DNA of 64,000 nt from Tupaia tana (GCA_026018925.1 JAKSZU010000018.1:34071807-34135806), one strand, 5' to 3'. Numbered from the stretch's first letter, positions 20,830 to 32,400 are shown. Numbers and translations: made by a program. The notes: generated from the letters alone by a model not told the origin.

Positions 20830-21589
20830 GTTGGACACTGATAGAGGCTAAAAAAATTTTTTTATAATAATATCTTGTAATGCATGATCCTGGTAGGAAG
20901 TGTAGAAAAGACAAGCAGGCCAAAAAAAGAAAATACAACCAACCATTAGAACTGATGTATATAGCCACTATCATGTTTCTGGTAAATGTATATATTTTCA
21001 GACCTATTTCCTTCCTATTTCAAGTGCTCTTTTCAAACTGCCAAGAGTCTTTTTTTTTTTTTTTTTCTCCATTTTGCCACTTGTTCCAGCCTCTCCACGA
21101 CATCCTTTCACCCTCTCATGGCTTTCTTGAAATTACAACTAAAGGACATAGTTCATAAGTTGACAAGTCTATGAACAGGCTTACTTCAATGCAGTCCATT
21201 GAAGCAATATGCAATCTTGGAAAAGGCAGTCTGGTATAGAGCAGAGCAGAAAGAACGCGGGACCTGGGTGCTAAGTGAGGCTTGGACTTCTGATTGGTCA
21301 GCGGTGAGCCAGCCGAGTGAGGGGTAAACTGAATCCAGACATCAGGCAATCACAAATGGAGATCAGAAACCTGAAGCAGAGAGAGCTCTTAGGAAGGCAG
21401 CGGGGAGCAGTATGGTAAATCGGCTAGTGTTAAGTGAAGACAAAGATGACTTTCAATGTCTCTAGAAGGCTTGGGTCCCATGGTGCTGTGTGTGATTATA
21501 GATAAGTCCGTTCGCATCGTGGACTCGCAGATTTCCCCACGTCTTAACTTACAAATGTTTCTAAAACTTTTGCTAGAATTGATTAATTG
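20830..21589. other. Unassigned DNA
   Basis: A T run lies at 21051-21066. No repeat family or gene recognised. Confidence 0.4.
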
Positions 21590-22920
21590 CACCTTCTTAG
21601 AGCTCTTGATTTTGATTAAAAGTAAAACATAATGGCCATTAAATTAAATCGCTGAGATGTTCCTGAACACACACTGAATGCCTCTGAAACACACGGAGGG
21701 CCAGGAGTGAAAAACCCACAATGGAGAGAAATAGAAATTACCAAGGGGAAGCAAAAAAGTGATTGTGTGCTTCTCAGGGACTGCTGTTTTCCGAAGATGT
21801 TAAAATCTCATTTCACAAAGGATCTCTGGTCAAAACAATTTCTTTATCAAGAGCCACTGTCTTGATTTGTCTTATCAGTGGCCACTTTCAGCAGAAATGT
21901 GCCTGTGGCCCTCTGTGAGGGACCAGAGACTGCCTTTCATTATGCTGATTGGACAGAGCAGCCTCTGTGAGCCAGTTCTGGGCACCATGTTTGCATAATG
22001 ACTGGCCTTCTTAAAGATGGGCAGTTAAACCAAATAGTTTTAAAATTTCTTTTGTGGAATGGCTGCCTCTTTATTTAATGTTGAAAACTGAAGGGACTTG
22101 AGGAAGGGTACTGACTAAACAGGCTTTTTAAATACTGCCTCTGTAATTATCTATGGAATTAAAGCCGCAGAACTCACATTAACTCTCATCAGAAAATGGA
22201 ATTATGAGAATTCTTATTAACAGCAGCTCCAGACTCAACTCACAGTATTCACAGGAGTAATTATTATTGGGAAAGGCTGGGATTAATTTTTTTATAAGCT
22301 AGAGAAAATAAATTCTTAGCCATTGCCTGCCTTGGACATGCAGGAGAAGACAAAGCAATGTGAACTTTTAGGGAAGAAAAAAATAATTTTGAAATGTAAT
22401 TTTGCTCTTGATTTCTGAGGGAATTCTTATGCAAGGCATTTTGTATGTAAAGGGATTATATGTCACCAATGCAAAATGAAATACAAAATAAACCAAAGAG
22501 CTATGAATGTCCTAAGTGTAGAAAATAATATATAATTTATGATACTTTAAATCTCATTAAAAACACTAGCTTTTGTAGCTTCCTAGCAACCAATCCTCAG
22601 GAGTCTCTCTGAAAAGAGACTGGCTTTCCCCAGGCTCAGGGTCCAAAGCTTTAATAAATGAAGCCCATATGGTGAGTATATGAGGGTTCCCTGTGTGTAG
22701 GCCATTTGTCTGGGTGTTCTCGAAAGCCTCATATGATAGTTTATAATTTGCTAATCCAATATAATAAACATGAAAGCACTTTGTTAAACTAATGTTCGGG
22801 GTCTAAATTAAACCAGTCAAGGCCAGAGAGAGAGAAAAAGTTGGAGATTGCAATTGCAACCTCAGTTCTGAGTGTAGCATAAAGGGTTCCAAAAGAAGGT
22901 GTTGGGGGTGAAATTTAAAT
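21590..22920. promoter_or_regulatory. Candidate conserved noncoding block (longest repeat-free stretch)
   Basis: About 1.3 kb without any SINE, LINE or LTR I recognise, in a window where the mean spacing between SINEs is about 1 kb. Motifs seen include CATGTTTGCATAATGA (POU/octamer-like, about 21987), GCTGATTGGACAG (inverted CCAAT, 21943) and several TAAT cores. It may be a distal regulatory element, but no cross-species data are available here. Confidence 0.35.
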
Positions 22921-22977
22921 TCTTCCTACTACTTTCCCTCCTTCCCACCCCCCTTTCTTTCCTTTCCTTTCCTTTCC

Positions 22978-23008
<31 letters not shown>

Positions 23009-23015
23009 GCATTGC
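22921..23015. repeat. Pyrimidine-rich tract plus T and A runs
   Basis: CTTTCCTTTCC repeats lead into a T run and then an A run (about 22980-23008). Confidence 0.8.
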
Positions 23016-23283
23016 TGTGGTCAGCAGGTGGCTGGCTCCCTGGTCTGGAGGCTGGATTTTTCACATGGCTGACAGTGGTTCAAGTCCCAGGCCTGGCAGC
23101 TTGAAAATCATGATGGATGCATGTGCATGCATGCCCAAAATTCTAAGAAGAGAATGAAGGAGAAGGGATTGCTGCACGGCCATCCCTCTGGGGGATGATT
23201 TCTTACTTTCTCCCTCTCTGTCTCTCTCTTCTCTTCTCCAAGGAGTGCATGTACCCTCTAGGAAAACAAAAACAAAAACAAAA
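23016..23283 (+). mobile_element. Long SINE (diverged)
   Basis: GGTCAGCAGGTGGCTGGCTC, GTTCAAGTCCCAGGCCTGG, GAAGGAGAAGGGATTGCTGC and GTACCCTCTAGGAAAAC with an (ACAAAA)n tail. Imperfect TSD: AAAAAGCATTGCTGT versus AAAAAGCAATGTC. Confidence 0.85.
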
Positions 23284-23317
23284 AGCAATGTCACATCAAC
23301 ATTTTAGTTTTACAATT

Positions 23318-23405
23318 CACAACCACTCTGGGAGGTGAATATAGAATAGATTTTACTGAACCCATTTGTCAGATAAAGATACTGAGGCTCAGAAAGTTAA
23401 GTTAT
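23318..23405 (-). repeat. MIR fragment
   Basis: 'gtcagataaagatactgagg' and 'ctcagaaagttaagttattg' are reverse-complement MIR core. Confidence 0.65.
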
Positions 23406-23568
23406 TGCAGTAAATATATGCAAAGTCAAGGTGGGGAAGGATGCCACAGAAATGTGAATGTTTGTTTGTGACTTGTGCTGCTCTGTGATATAATTTTCAC
23501 CAGTCTGAAGCAAAATGGAGAGATAGGCCAGCAATAAGTTTTTCTAATATAGCAAAGAATGAAGTTTT

Positions 23569-23740
23569 TGGGGCTGGTAGGTGGTGGGTGGTTGAGGTGC
23601 TAGATTCCCACATGGCTGACGATGGTTCAAGTCCTGGATCTGGCGGCTTGCTTTCTCATTTTCTCTCTCTCTGGTCAAATTTCAAATAATAATAATAATA
23701 ATAATAATAGAAATAAATGAAAATAAATACTTCTTTTTAA
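23569..23740 (+). mobile_element. Short SINE with (AAT)n tail
   Basis: GGGGCTGGTAGGTGGTGGG, GTTCAAGTCCTGGATCTGG and CTCTCTGGTCAAATTTC, then AATAATAAT repeats. Confidence 0.85.
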
Positions 23741-23775
23741 AAAAAATCAATGAAATGTTTAAAATGGAGCTACTT

Positions 23776-24023
23776 TGGGACCAGCAGATAGTGTAATGGC
23801 TACGTCATTGGACTCCCATGTAGTCCTCTGAGGTTCGAGTCCCAGACCCAGTGGCTTAAACTCATGCTGGGTGCATGTGCGTGCGTGCCCAAGATCCTGA
23901 GAAGAGAATGGAGGAGAAGGGATTGTGGCATAGCCATCCCCCCGGGGGGTAATTTCTTGCTTTCCGACGCTCTCTGTCTTTCTGGCATGTGCATGGGCCC
24001 TATAGCAAAAACCTCTCAAAAAA
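23776..24023 (+). mobile_element. Long SINE, with TSD
   Basis: GGGACCAGCAGATAGTGTAATGG, GGTTCGAGTCCC (good B box), GGAGGAGAAGGGATTG, and GCCCTATAGCAAAAACCTCTC with a short A tail. The TSD AAATGGA(G/A)CTACTT lies at 23762 and about 24025. It sits about 40 bp after a short SINE in the same orientation. Confidence 0.93.
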
Positions 24024-24024
24024 T

Positions 24025-25192
24025 AAATGGAACTACTTCAAAGTATTTTCTTCCTACTTTATTTGATAGTAAGACAATCTTTATATTATAAAATAATGAT
24101 TGTATTATTAGATAGTAGTTGCACTTTGTGAATCTTTGACTAAATTAAACCTTAGTGATCATAGACTGATTTCCACAGTGTTAAAAAAATTTACTGGTAG
24201 GTAAAATCTCAAAGTCTGTTCCTCTTTATTTTTTTAACAAGAAAAATGGGTGTGTATTGAAGGTGTGTGTGTCAGCCAACATCGCACAGCAAGAGGTTGG
24301 CACGGTCAGGTTGGGAGCACAGGTCTAAACATTTGCAGGTCAGTGGACACGATGAAGGACAAATTAGCATCATCCGTTTTTATTTCGGGGGGGAAAAATA
24401 AAAATTTTCAATGGGCCTTCTCTTTAGTTTCTGAAGGAATTTATGATGTAAGTGCTTTGTAATGAGATTAGAGGCCAGAGATGCAAAATGAAATAGAAAC
24501 TACATCAAGGAGAAGTAAATTTCTGAAATGAAATAAATAGTACTAAATAGTCTTTGGGGACGGTAGACAGCTGGTCCTATTGTCTTTAGAACAAGAACAA
24601 AGGTGGTTGCTATGACTCCCTAGAAGTGGGGGTGGCATTGCTATTTTTCTTTGATGATCAAGGGTCTCAGGAAGAATGCCTCTTCTGCTCAAGTGACATT
24701 GGGATTTTCCACATTGTCCGACTGCTAGCGGTGCCTTCACTCTCTATAGGTCCTGTTTGCTGTTGAAGTTCACTGAGTGCTATTTTACAAATTATATTGG
24801 GGGTGTAGTAGTTAATGGGCCTTTGTCTTAAGGCTGAGTTTCCCAAACTGTGTCAGGGGGCACCATCGTACCACAGCTATGTTGCAGGGGACCATGGGAT
24901 CTTTAACATTTTTGAAAAAAACTATTAATAGTTGGCATCTGTTGGATATGACATAAATTACTAGTTTGAGATAGTGAATATAAATATACTTTTCTGTGAT
25001 GTCATATCTTTGTGAAGTGTGTCAAGAGCAAAAAGTATATAAACATCAGTCTGAAATAGGACATAAGGATGATGGTGTCTAACCTGATTCAAAGGATTGA
25101 GACATTATAGTGTCCAATGAATGCCCATCTCCCATTAATAAGTAGTTGAGGGTATTAACTAAAATACAAATTTATATTTTCTTTAAATTTCT
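24025..25192. other. Unassigned DNA; possible DNA-transposon relic at 24826-25100
   Basis: 'gagtttcccaaactgtgtca gg' followed by 'taccacagctatgttgcagg' resembles the start of hAT-type elements with 'tttcccaaac' ends. The match is weak. The rest is unrecognised. Confidence 0.3.
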
Positions 25193-25207
25193 TTGTATTC
25201 ACTTTTC

Positions 25208-25468
25208 TTTCTTTTTTGGAGAGGTTTTTTGCTATGGAGCACATGCGCTTGCCAGACAGAGAGAGAGACATAGAGACAGAAAGCGAGAAATCACCCCCAG
25301 AGGGGATGGTCACGCCGCAGTCCCTTCTCCTCCTTTCTCCTTTTGGGATCTTGGGCACGCACGCACACGCACCCAGCGTGAGTTTTAAGCCACCGGGTCC
25401 GGGACGCGAACCGCGGTCGACTACGTGGGAGTCCAGTGACATAGCCATTACGCTAACTGCTGGTTCCC
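25208..25468 (-). mobile_element. Long SINE, well preserved, with TSD
   Basis: GGAGAGGTTTTTTGCTATGG, GCACGCACGCACACGC, GTCCGGGACGCGAACCGCGG and an end at CTAACTGCTGGTTCCC. The TSD TTGTATTCACTTTTC (25193-25207 and 25469-25483) is perfect. It has the same TTCCC ending as the copies at 8920 and 14361, suggesting a shared subfamily. Confidence 0.95.
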
Positions 25469-25483
25469 TTGTATTCACTTTTC

Positions 25484-26221
25484 AATTGACTACTGAGTTG
25501 TTAGACTATAAATACTTAGTTGATTGGACCTACCTGCTAAATAAATAGAATTGTTACATTTTTCTTTTGCCCAGAGGCACGTGTTGGGTACTGCATGAAC
25601 AATGATTGAGACTCCAAGGGCACTATGAACTGAGTCAGTTTGGGAACATTCTGCATGTTTCTTGACCATCATAGGGGCACCTCAGGTGAATTTTCATAGA
25701 AGGAGACTTATGAGATCTCCAGCTACCAGGACACTAGACATAAACAAATGCTTTTAAGCTGTATGACCTGCAGCGAGTCACATTTCTTCTCCAGTCTATA
25801 GTTTTTTTCTTTTTTGGTCTAAAAAATGTAAGTATTAGCCAACAGATCCAGGACTTGAACCATGGTCAGACTATTATTGCCTCCCCAGTGGCAGGTAATA
25901 GTTTTCCCTCTTCTTTTGATAATAGCTGTGTAAACATTTTGGAGGAATCATTTTTCTCCCCAATTTTTTCTATGTGGATCATGTAGAGATGACCCGCTTC
26001 TATCATCCTTCTAGGAGCAGACCCATGACTAGGTCAGGACAATGGAGTATTATATATCCTTGTCACGGTGATTTAGAGTTGGGCACATAAATCAAACCAA
26101 GCCAATCAGAGGAAAGAGAAAGGTGGAGGGAGGTGGCGAGATCCTACTCAAATCACATTATTTGAGCCCCTGAATCTGTCCTTGACTGAATATTTAAGAT
26201 ATTTAAAACAACTATAGATGA
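25484..26221. other. Unassigned DNA with a SINE-like scrap
   Basis: 25835-25890 ('ccaacagatccaggacttga', 'accatggtcag') looks like a SINE fragment. 26040-26140 has an ancient-repeat look ('aagccaatcagaggaaagag'). Nothing firm. Confidence 0.35.
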
Positions 26222-26690
26222 GGCCAGCAGGTGGTGTGGTGGTTAAGGGTGCTGGACTTCCACATGGCTGACTACGGTTTGAGTCCCGGACCCCCGGACC
26301 TGGCGACTTGCTTTCTTTCTTTTTTTTTTGGAGAGGTTTTCGCTATAGGGCGCGTGCACTTGCCAGACAGACAGAGAGAGACAGAGAGATAGAAAGCAAG
26401 AAATCACCCCCCAGAGGGGATGGCCACGCCGCAATCCCTTCTCCTCCATTCTCCTCTCAGGATCTTGGGCACGCACGCACACGCGCCCGGTGTGAGTTTA
26501 AGCCACCGGGTCTGGGACTTGAACCATGGTCGACTATGTGGGAGTCCAGTGACATAGCCATTATGCTAACTGCTGGTCCTGAGACTTGCTTTCTCTCTCT
26601 TCCCCCCCTCTCTGGTCAAATTAAAATAAATAAATTAATAAATAAATAAATAAATAAATAAAGTTAAATAAATAATTCTTAAAAAATAAG
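26222..26690 (+). mobile_element. Short SINE, split by a long SINE
   Basis: The head GGCCAGCAGGTGGTGTGGTG to GACCTGGCGACTTGC is on the left. The tail CTCTGGTCAAATTAAAATAA and an (AAAT)n run are on the right of the inner element. The two parts join to give a normal short SINE. Confidence 0.9.
26317..26581 (-). mobile_element. Long SINE nested in a short SINE, with TSD
   Basis: TTTTTTTTTGGAGAGGTTTTCG, GGGCGCGTGCACTTGCC, CTCCTCCATTCTCCTCTCAGG and an end at TGCTGGTCC. GACTTGCTTTCT repeats at 26305 and 26583, being host SINE sequence duplicated at insertion. This proves the long SINE is younger than this short SINE. Confidence 0.95.
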
Positions 26691-27252
26691 AGATAAAAGA
26701 GCTATAGATAGACAAATAGATAAATCATAGATATATATAAAAACATTGCTTTGGTTATAGCTCCCCTACCTTCCTTAAGATAGTTTCTTTTATTTTCAGA
26801 TTCCAGAGATTCAGAATATCAGATGTCGATATTATTAAGACCAAGCTTTCCTCCATCCATTTCTTAATTCTGAAATCATCCCTGTTGACTTCATTCGCAG
26901 ACATTGTTCTCTCTATGAGGTGGCAAGATGGCCACCAGTAGATCCAGACATGCATCTTTATAGATTAAGATGATACAAAGGAGAGTCCGTCTCTCTCCCA
27001 ACAGTTTCAGTGTAATTCCTGATAGTGTTTATCACTGGTTCTGACTGTGTTATGTACAAGTTCCTGAGTCAGTCTCCATGACCAGGGTATGAGATGTTCT
27101 GAATGGACAGATTTAAGTCACATGTTCACCCTTGCAGCTGATGCTGGAGTCAATTTCACTTGATGAAATGGTCTGAAAAGGGGAAAAGTGTGGCATCAAT
27201 CAAGGTCCAACAAGGAATACTGAAGCTGCTGTACATCTTTCGAACAGATAAT
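26691..27252. other. Unassigned DNA
   Basis: No repeat or gene recognised. Confidence 0.4.
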
Positions 27253-27495
27253 TTGGGCCAGTTGGGGGGCACAGCGGTAATAAGCAACTCAAGCAAAGCT
27301 GGAGGATCCATATGTAAGATAGCGGTTCAGTTTTCTGATTAACTTGTACATACCAGACATGTGTGTCCGTAATCTTGGCTGGCTGGGAGGCTAAGGAGCA
27401 GGGAGATCATTGTGTGGGACCCTGTTGAGGGTGTTTGTTCTTCTTTATCTCTCTCTTTCTCTCTCATGAAATAAATAAATGTTAAAAAATAAACA
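27253..27495 (+). mobile_element. Old SINE group member, plus strand
   Basis: GGGCCAGTTGGGGGGCACAG with CGGTAATAAGCAACTC at the head, ACATGTGTGTCCGTAATC, TGGCTGGCTGGGAGGCTAAG, and a TCTCTCTTTCTCTCTCATG tail with (AAAT)n. It is the only clear plus-strand old-type copy. Its assignment to the group is tentative. Confidence 0.5.
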
Positions 27496-27499
27496 CAGG

Positions 27500-28012
27500 T
27501 AATTTAGTATAGGAAATTGTTTACACAGGCAATGGTAAAGTAGAGAAGCCAAATGGAGATGGTGAGTAACTCTGAGATTAACCACAGCAAGATATTGCTA
27601 CTGCCACTTGCTGGAGGGGCAAAGGAAGGAAGTGAGCAGTGTTCCCAGACTTCAGGAGTCCTAGATCCTCTTGGTGGAAGCAGTGGCCACAGCACAGTCT
27701 GTGTGGTAGAAGCTAGATAAAAAGATGCTTCTCCTGCTAGAGGTATTACCCAATGCAGAGAGAGAAGGAGAAGTACTTGGGCTTCTACCTTCCTCCTACC
27801 CTCCAGTCTCCTGACAATTGCCTCTCCTTGGCTTAATCCTCTTGGAAAGCCAGATGACACACGGGCCTTGATAAGTAGAATGCAGGGATCAGCTTTTTCT
27901 GAGGAGTGGATCTGAGTGAAACAGGGTGTGTTCCTAAGAGAATGAAACAAGTTAGCATAAAACTGTAGTCGAGTCCTGGATCTGAGTGCAGACAAGCTCA
28001 GGATTGGTACAG
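27500..28012. repeat. Ancient repeat-like DNA with a 163-codon minus-strand open frame
   Basis: 'accacagcaagatattgcta', 'ccacttgctggaggggcaaa' and 'agcacagtctgtgtgg' recall an ancient mammalian repeat I cannot name. The minus-strand frame over 27504-27995 has no domain, signal peptide or family resemblance, so I treat it as chance. Confidence 0.35.
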
Positions 28013-28086
28013 TGATTTCTCGCTTTCTGTCTCTCTGTCTCTCTCTGTCTGTCTAAGATGAAAAACCTCTCAAAAAAAAAAAAAAA
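28013..28086 (+). mobile_element. Long SINE 3' fragment
   Basis: GTGATTTCTCGCTTTCTGTC and CTGTCTGTCTAAGATG, then AAAAACCTCTCAAAAAA: only the pyrimidine-rich part and terminus of the long SINE. The GAGCGCACGCGCCCTATAG section is missing, so it has an internal deletion as well as 5' truncation. Confidence 0.8.
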
Positions 28087-28755
28087 TAAGGGTGATGTAA
28101 GAAGGGGGACTGGCTGAAAATATAAAAATCTTTCCTATAAACAGGCATTTTAAATATTGGAAGTAGTTGTGGATAATTGAAAAAAGTCTTTCCAGCAAGC
28201 AGATCACAGTCCACAGAGGACAAGTGGTAGTCTGGATCAGGGATAAACTTTGGGAGTTCAGTAAGAAATAATAGATGGGAGGTGTCCCAGTAAGCAAGTG
28301 GAGCAGGATGACTGAGAATTCAAGGACACCTAATATTCTAAAATCCACGGTGACATCAGAGAAGTCTGCATACACATAGTCACATATAGGTCTAGGATTC
28401 CAAGCCAATGGCTGAGAGAAAATTAGCAAAAGAAAAGGCATGCTTTGAGTGAATGGCGATACCCAAGGCCTTTGGTCAAGACCAGAAGTTCTAGAGAGTA
28501 AGAATGAGATCCTGGGTATAAAGTAGAGCCAGAGCTGGATAACTGGCCAGAGACCAGAAGCTGTTCCAGAATGCTACGCTGTAGCTCCTGAAATATCCCA
28601 TGCCTCATATCAAGACTGTGGCCAGTGAATTCACAGATGTTGGTCAAGTGACCAGGCATGGAGAAAGTGTCTATGGAGGCCAAGGCCAGATAAAGTTATG
28701 GTAGTTGCACATTTGTTGTTTTTGCCTGCCTAGAAGGCATTCATTCCTACTTGCT
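28087..28755. other. Unassigned DNA
   Basis: A minus-strand frame of 123 codons over 28070-28441 lacks any recognisable domain. No repeat recognised. Confidence 0.4.
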
Positions 28756-29090
28756 ATGGTTTAGGTAATGTTCTTTTCCTCCAAGGTTCATGTTCTGGAA
28801 GCTTGGTCTCTAGTCAAAGGCTTTGGGAGGTGGTGAGATCTTTAAGAGGTGGGGCCTAAGAGAGGGCACCATTGAATCATCTGGGAGAGTGGGAGGGACA
28901 AACAGGCAGTGGGAAGTTCTGTTTCTACTCTTTTGCAGCCATGATGCAGCACCAGAGGCTGGCCAGATGCCGGCTCTATTCTCCAGATTTTCCAGTCCCC
29001 AGATTCTGAGCTAAACAAACCTCTACTCTTTACAGAACATCCAGTCTCAGGTATTTCTGTTGAGCAATACAATAATAGATCAAGACACTA
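28756..29090 (+). mobile_element. MaLR-type LTR (MLT1/MST-like)
   Basis: 'gctatggtttaggtaatgtt', 'ctggaagcttggtctctag', 'gatctttaagaggtggggcc', 'cagccatgatgcagcac', 'catccagtctcaggtatttc' and a terminal AGATCAAGACA follow the MaLR LTR consensus in order. No internal region follows, so it is probably a solo LTR. Confidence 0.82.
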
Positions 29091-30764
29091 AATTTGGTAA
29101 TAACTCTGATTTCCTTTGTGAAACAACCCTCCCACCCACCTTAGTTTTTCCAATAAAACTGGCCCTAACCTGTGCTCCAAGAGTCATCATAACACTCAGA
29201 CCTAAGTCAGCCCACTCTTGGCCACAGTGATTTTAGATGGACGTGTGACCTATATCCATCCAGAGGTATTTTAGTTATGCATGTTTGCGAAACTGTTAGA
29301 GAAAAAGAAAATCTGCCACATTCAGAGTTCTGAGGATGTTAATCTGGACCTGTCACATGAAAAGAGCTTGAATAGGAGTAAAGCCAGCACGGAGAAAAGC
29401 AGAGCTAATAGAGAAAGAAGAGAGTGAGGAACTACCTCCCAAAGCCCTAGCTGGAGCTGGGGAGTAGGGAAGCCACGTCTTAGGGCAGCCAAACTTTCCA
29501 GAGTTCTAGTTACTTGAACTCTTGTGTTTTCTTTTTGCTGAAGACAATCTGAGCTTGTTTTTCAATTCAGTCACAGCGGGAAAAGTGCTATTCCACTCTT
29601 TCTTTCATTATTGTTACATTCCATTTGATTTTCATATGAAAAATGGTTAGGAAGCCTGAAATGCCAAACTTCCTTCAAATACCCAATGTTTTCTTTGATT
29701 TTCTAAAATCATTACGAACTTCTCCTGGGTTTTGGTAGACATGATCACACATGAAATGCGGATGTTGGCTAATGCCCTTACTTACTGCAGAGAGTCCAGG
29801 GGAAGTGCTGCATTCGGTGTTTTTGATTAATAATTTAAAAAAAAATACAGGGAAAGAAGAGCCTGTAGAACTCTGATGTCTCTTCACTTTTCATCCTATG
29901 AAGTCTTGAATGTGTCCTAAGTCAGACAAATCTTTGTTTCAACAAAGCATTTGAAGCTTATCTTCAAGACCAGTTAAATGAACCAACTTTGGCTAAATTC
30001 TTTCTTTAAAAAAAAAACTTAATGAACAGGATGTTTTCTGAATTGATCAAACAAATCACTGATTTTGGCATCCTGTGGAAAGATTAAAAGACAAAAATAA
30101 AAGCCTAGTTTAAATTACTGTCCAGGGAGGTTGGCATACTATCAGTTGAGTAATCATAAAAAATATTCTCTGAATGAGGAGTGATCCTAGAACAGGCAGA
30201 ATTTAAGTTTGTCCCAGTAGATATAAGGAAACTATGAATTAGGTCCACTTTCCTTACAATATACAAAAATTCAACCTGATTTGGCTTACGCAAAATCGGA
30301 ATGTTTTATAAAAGATAGGTAAGTATCTTTCAAAACCTATAGGCAGATTGTGTCTGGGTTAAGAGACATCTAGGATTAACAGCTCAAATATGGCTACAAA
30401 ATACCTTGTCTTAATTTCTCTGTACAGATGTGATTCCTTTTACTCACAGAAGCTTCTTCCACCCAAGAAAAAATCCAGGCACTGCTAGTTCTTGACTGTT
30501 GTATTTTATCATGTTAGCCACCCTCTGGGTTTCAAGTGTAAAAGTTCCAGAAAAGGGCTCCTGGATCAATCAGCTGTGTCTGGAGCAGGCAGGTTGCTTG
30601 TCCAAAATGGCTGCTCCTATGTAATCAGAGTTTGGAGTGATGCAGGGGGTAAGGGGGAACATTCTAGATAATCAGAGAAGCTCAGCAGATTAAAGCAATA
30701 TGGCTGTACATAATGGCAGTGTAACTCATGACGCATGTCTTACCAGGTCCTCTTTTATCACTTT
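29091..30764. other. Ancient-repeat-like then unassigned DNA
   Basis: 29095-29440 ('gatttcctttgtgaaacaac', 'aagccagcacggagaaaagc', 'agagctaatagagaaagaag') resembles the ancient LTR-like repeat also seen at 47.4-48.4 kb. 29500-30760 shows nothing I recognise. No gene is supported. Confidence 0.35.
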
Positions 30765-31275
30765 GTTATTTCCATGTAACAGATTATCACAAACTTAATG
30801 GCTTAAAGAAAAAACCTATTTATTAGCTCAGAGTTCTGTAGGTCAGAAATCTGGGCATGGCTTGGCTTAGTGAAATCAAGATGTTCACTAGACTCTCATC
30901 TTAAGCTCAGGGTCCTCTTTCAAGTTCACATAGTCATAACAGAATTCAGTTTCTTGAGGTTTCAGGATTTTCTGTTGGCCGTTAGCTAGGGGCCATTCTC
31001 TAGAGGCTACCGTATATTTTGCCACATAGCCCTCTCCATTTGCAAAGTTAGCAATGGGAGAATGTCCTTTCTGTTAAATCCTCCTGATGCTTCTAATTCT
31101 CTTGCCAGGAAGAAACACACCTCTTTTAACAGGTGATTTGGTTAGGTCAGGCCCTCTGAGGAAAATCTATGTAAGTTAAGGGCAAAGTCCTCCCTAAGCT
31201 GACCCTGCTTCAGATACCAGCTGCAAATGAAGTCCAAGGCCATAACCCTTCTGGCTATAAATTAGGGGGTTTCTG
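30765..31275. repeat. Ancient mammalian interspersed repeat
   Basis: 'aacagattatcacaaactta', 'atggcttaaag', 'cagagttctgtaggtcagaa' and 'ttctcttgccaggaagaaac' fit a familiar old repeat ('aacaaattaccacaaactta', 'gtggcttaaaacaaca'). I cannot assign it to a class from memory. Confidence 0.5.
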
Positions 31276-31279
31276 CAAC

Positions 31280-31800
31280 TCCTTCAGTCATTCACTAGAA
31301 TGACTCACAGAATTCAAGAAAGCAATATTTCTGTTTACAGTTTTATTATAAAGAGTATAAATATGCTAAGGTCTGGGAGGAGCTTCCATACCCTACTCAC
31401 AAAGTTAAGGGTGCATTACTCTCAGGAACATCCATGTGCTCATCAACTGGGAAGCGCTATCAAGCCATGGTATCCAGAGTTTTTATTGAGGTTTCATTAG
31501 GTAGTCATTATTGAGTAAATCATTGACCACGTGATTAAATTCAGTCTCCAGCCTTCCTCCTTACCCTGGAGATCCAAAGATCCAGGCTGGTCCCATTGTC
31601 TAACTCTTTAACCATTTAGTTGTTTCTCCTGGTGACCAGTGTACATTTTGAAGCTATCCAGGGATCACCAAGAGTCACCTCATTATCATAAAAAACACAT
31701 TCCTGTCACTTAGGAAATCCTAAAGGTTTTAAGAATTCTAAGCCAGGACCCAGACAAACACCAGACCAATTATTAAACCACATGATCATCTTGGAATTCT
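31280..31800 (-). mobile_element. Ancient ERVL-class LTR-like sequence
   Basis: 'gaatgactcacagaattcaa', 'cagttttattataaagag', 'tttttattgaggtttcatta' and 'cacttaggaaatcctaaagg' match an old mammalian LTR read in reverse. Only LTR-like sequence is seen, with no viral coding region. Confidence 0.5.
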
Positions 31801-31829
31801 GTCTACCATACCTCTCCTGACTCATCATC

Positions 31830-32400
31830 TTTACCTCTTGAAGTTCTTCAAAGCCCATCCCTGATGCCACTTCTTTTATGAGCCATTTTCCATCACATTC
31901 ACTGCATATGTTCTTTCCCACCTTCAAACTCCTACAAAAATAGTTTTTCTTATACTGTAACTTTTACCTTCTTTACCACATACTCTATTTTTTTTTCCTT
32001 TTTGTAGAGGTTTTTGCTATAGGGCGCATGCACTCGCCAGACAGACAGAGAGAGACAGAGAGATAAAAAGCGAGAAATCACCCCCCAGGGGGAATGGCCA
32101 CGCCGCAATCCCTTCTCCTTCATTCTCCTCTCGGGATCTTGGGCGCACACGCACATGCGCCCGGTGTGAGTTTTAAGCCACTGGGTCTGGGATGCGAACT
32201 GCGGTCGACTACATGGGAGTCCAGCGACAAAGCCATTATGCTAACTGCTGGTCCCTCACATACTCTAATTTTTGTTACAAGTTTTCTTTCAGTAACTGGA
32301 CTGCAAATTACAGGAAAACATAAACTGCTTATTTATTTAAATCCCCTCATTGATTTAAATATAGCAAGAGCTCAAAAATATTTACCAAATTGAACAGAAT
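31830..32400 (+). repeat. L2 LINE 3'-end fragment, split by a SINE
   Basis: 'aaagcccatccctgatgcca', 'cttcttttatgagcc' and, after the SINE, 'aactggactgcaaattacag', 'gagctcaaaaatatttacca' follow the L2 3' region. Confidence 0.5.
31991..32255 (-). mobile_element. Long SINE, with TSD
   Basis: GTAGAGGTTTTTGCTATAGGGC, CGCATGCACTCGCCAGAC, TCATTCTCCTCTCGGG, GATGCGAACTGCGG and an end at CTAACTGCTGGTCCC. CACATACTCTA(A)TTT flanks it at 31977 and 32257. Confidence 0.94.

Noticed and set aside
26500..26580. CpG clusters in SINE heads as promoters
   Set aside because: The CpG-rich patches coincide exactly with the young SINE copies and reflect their source sequence.
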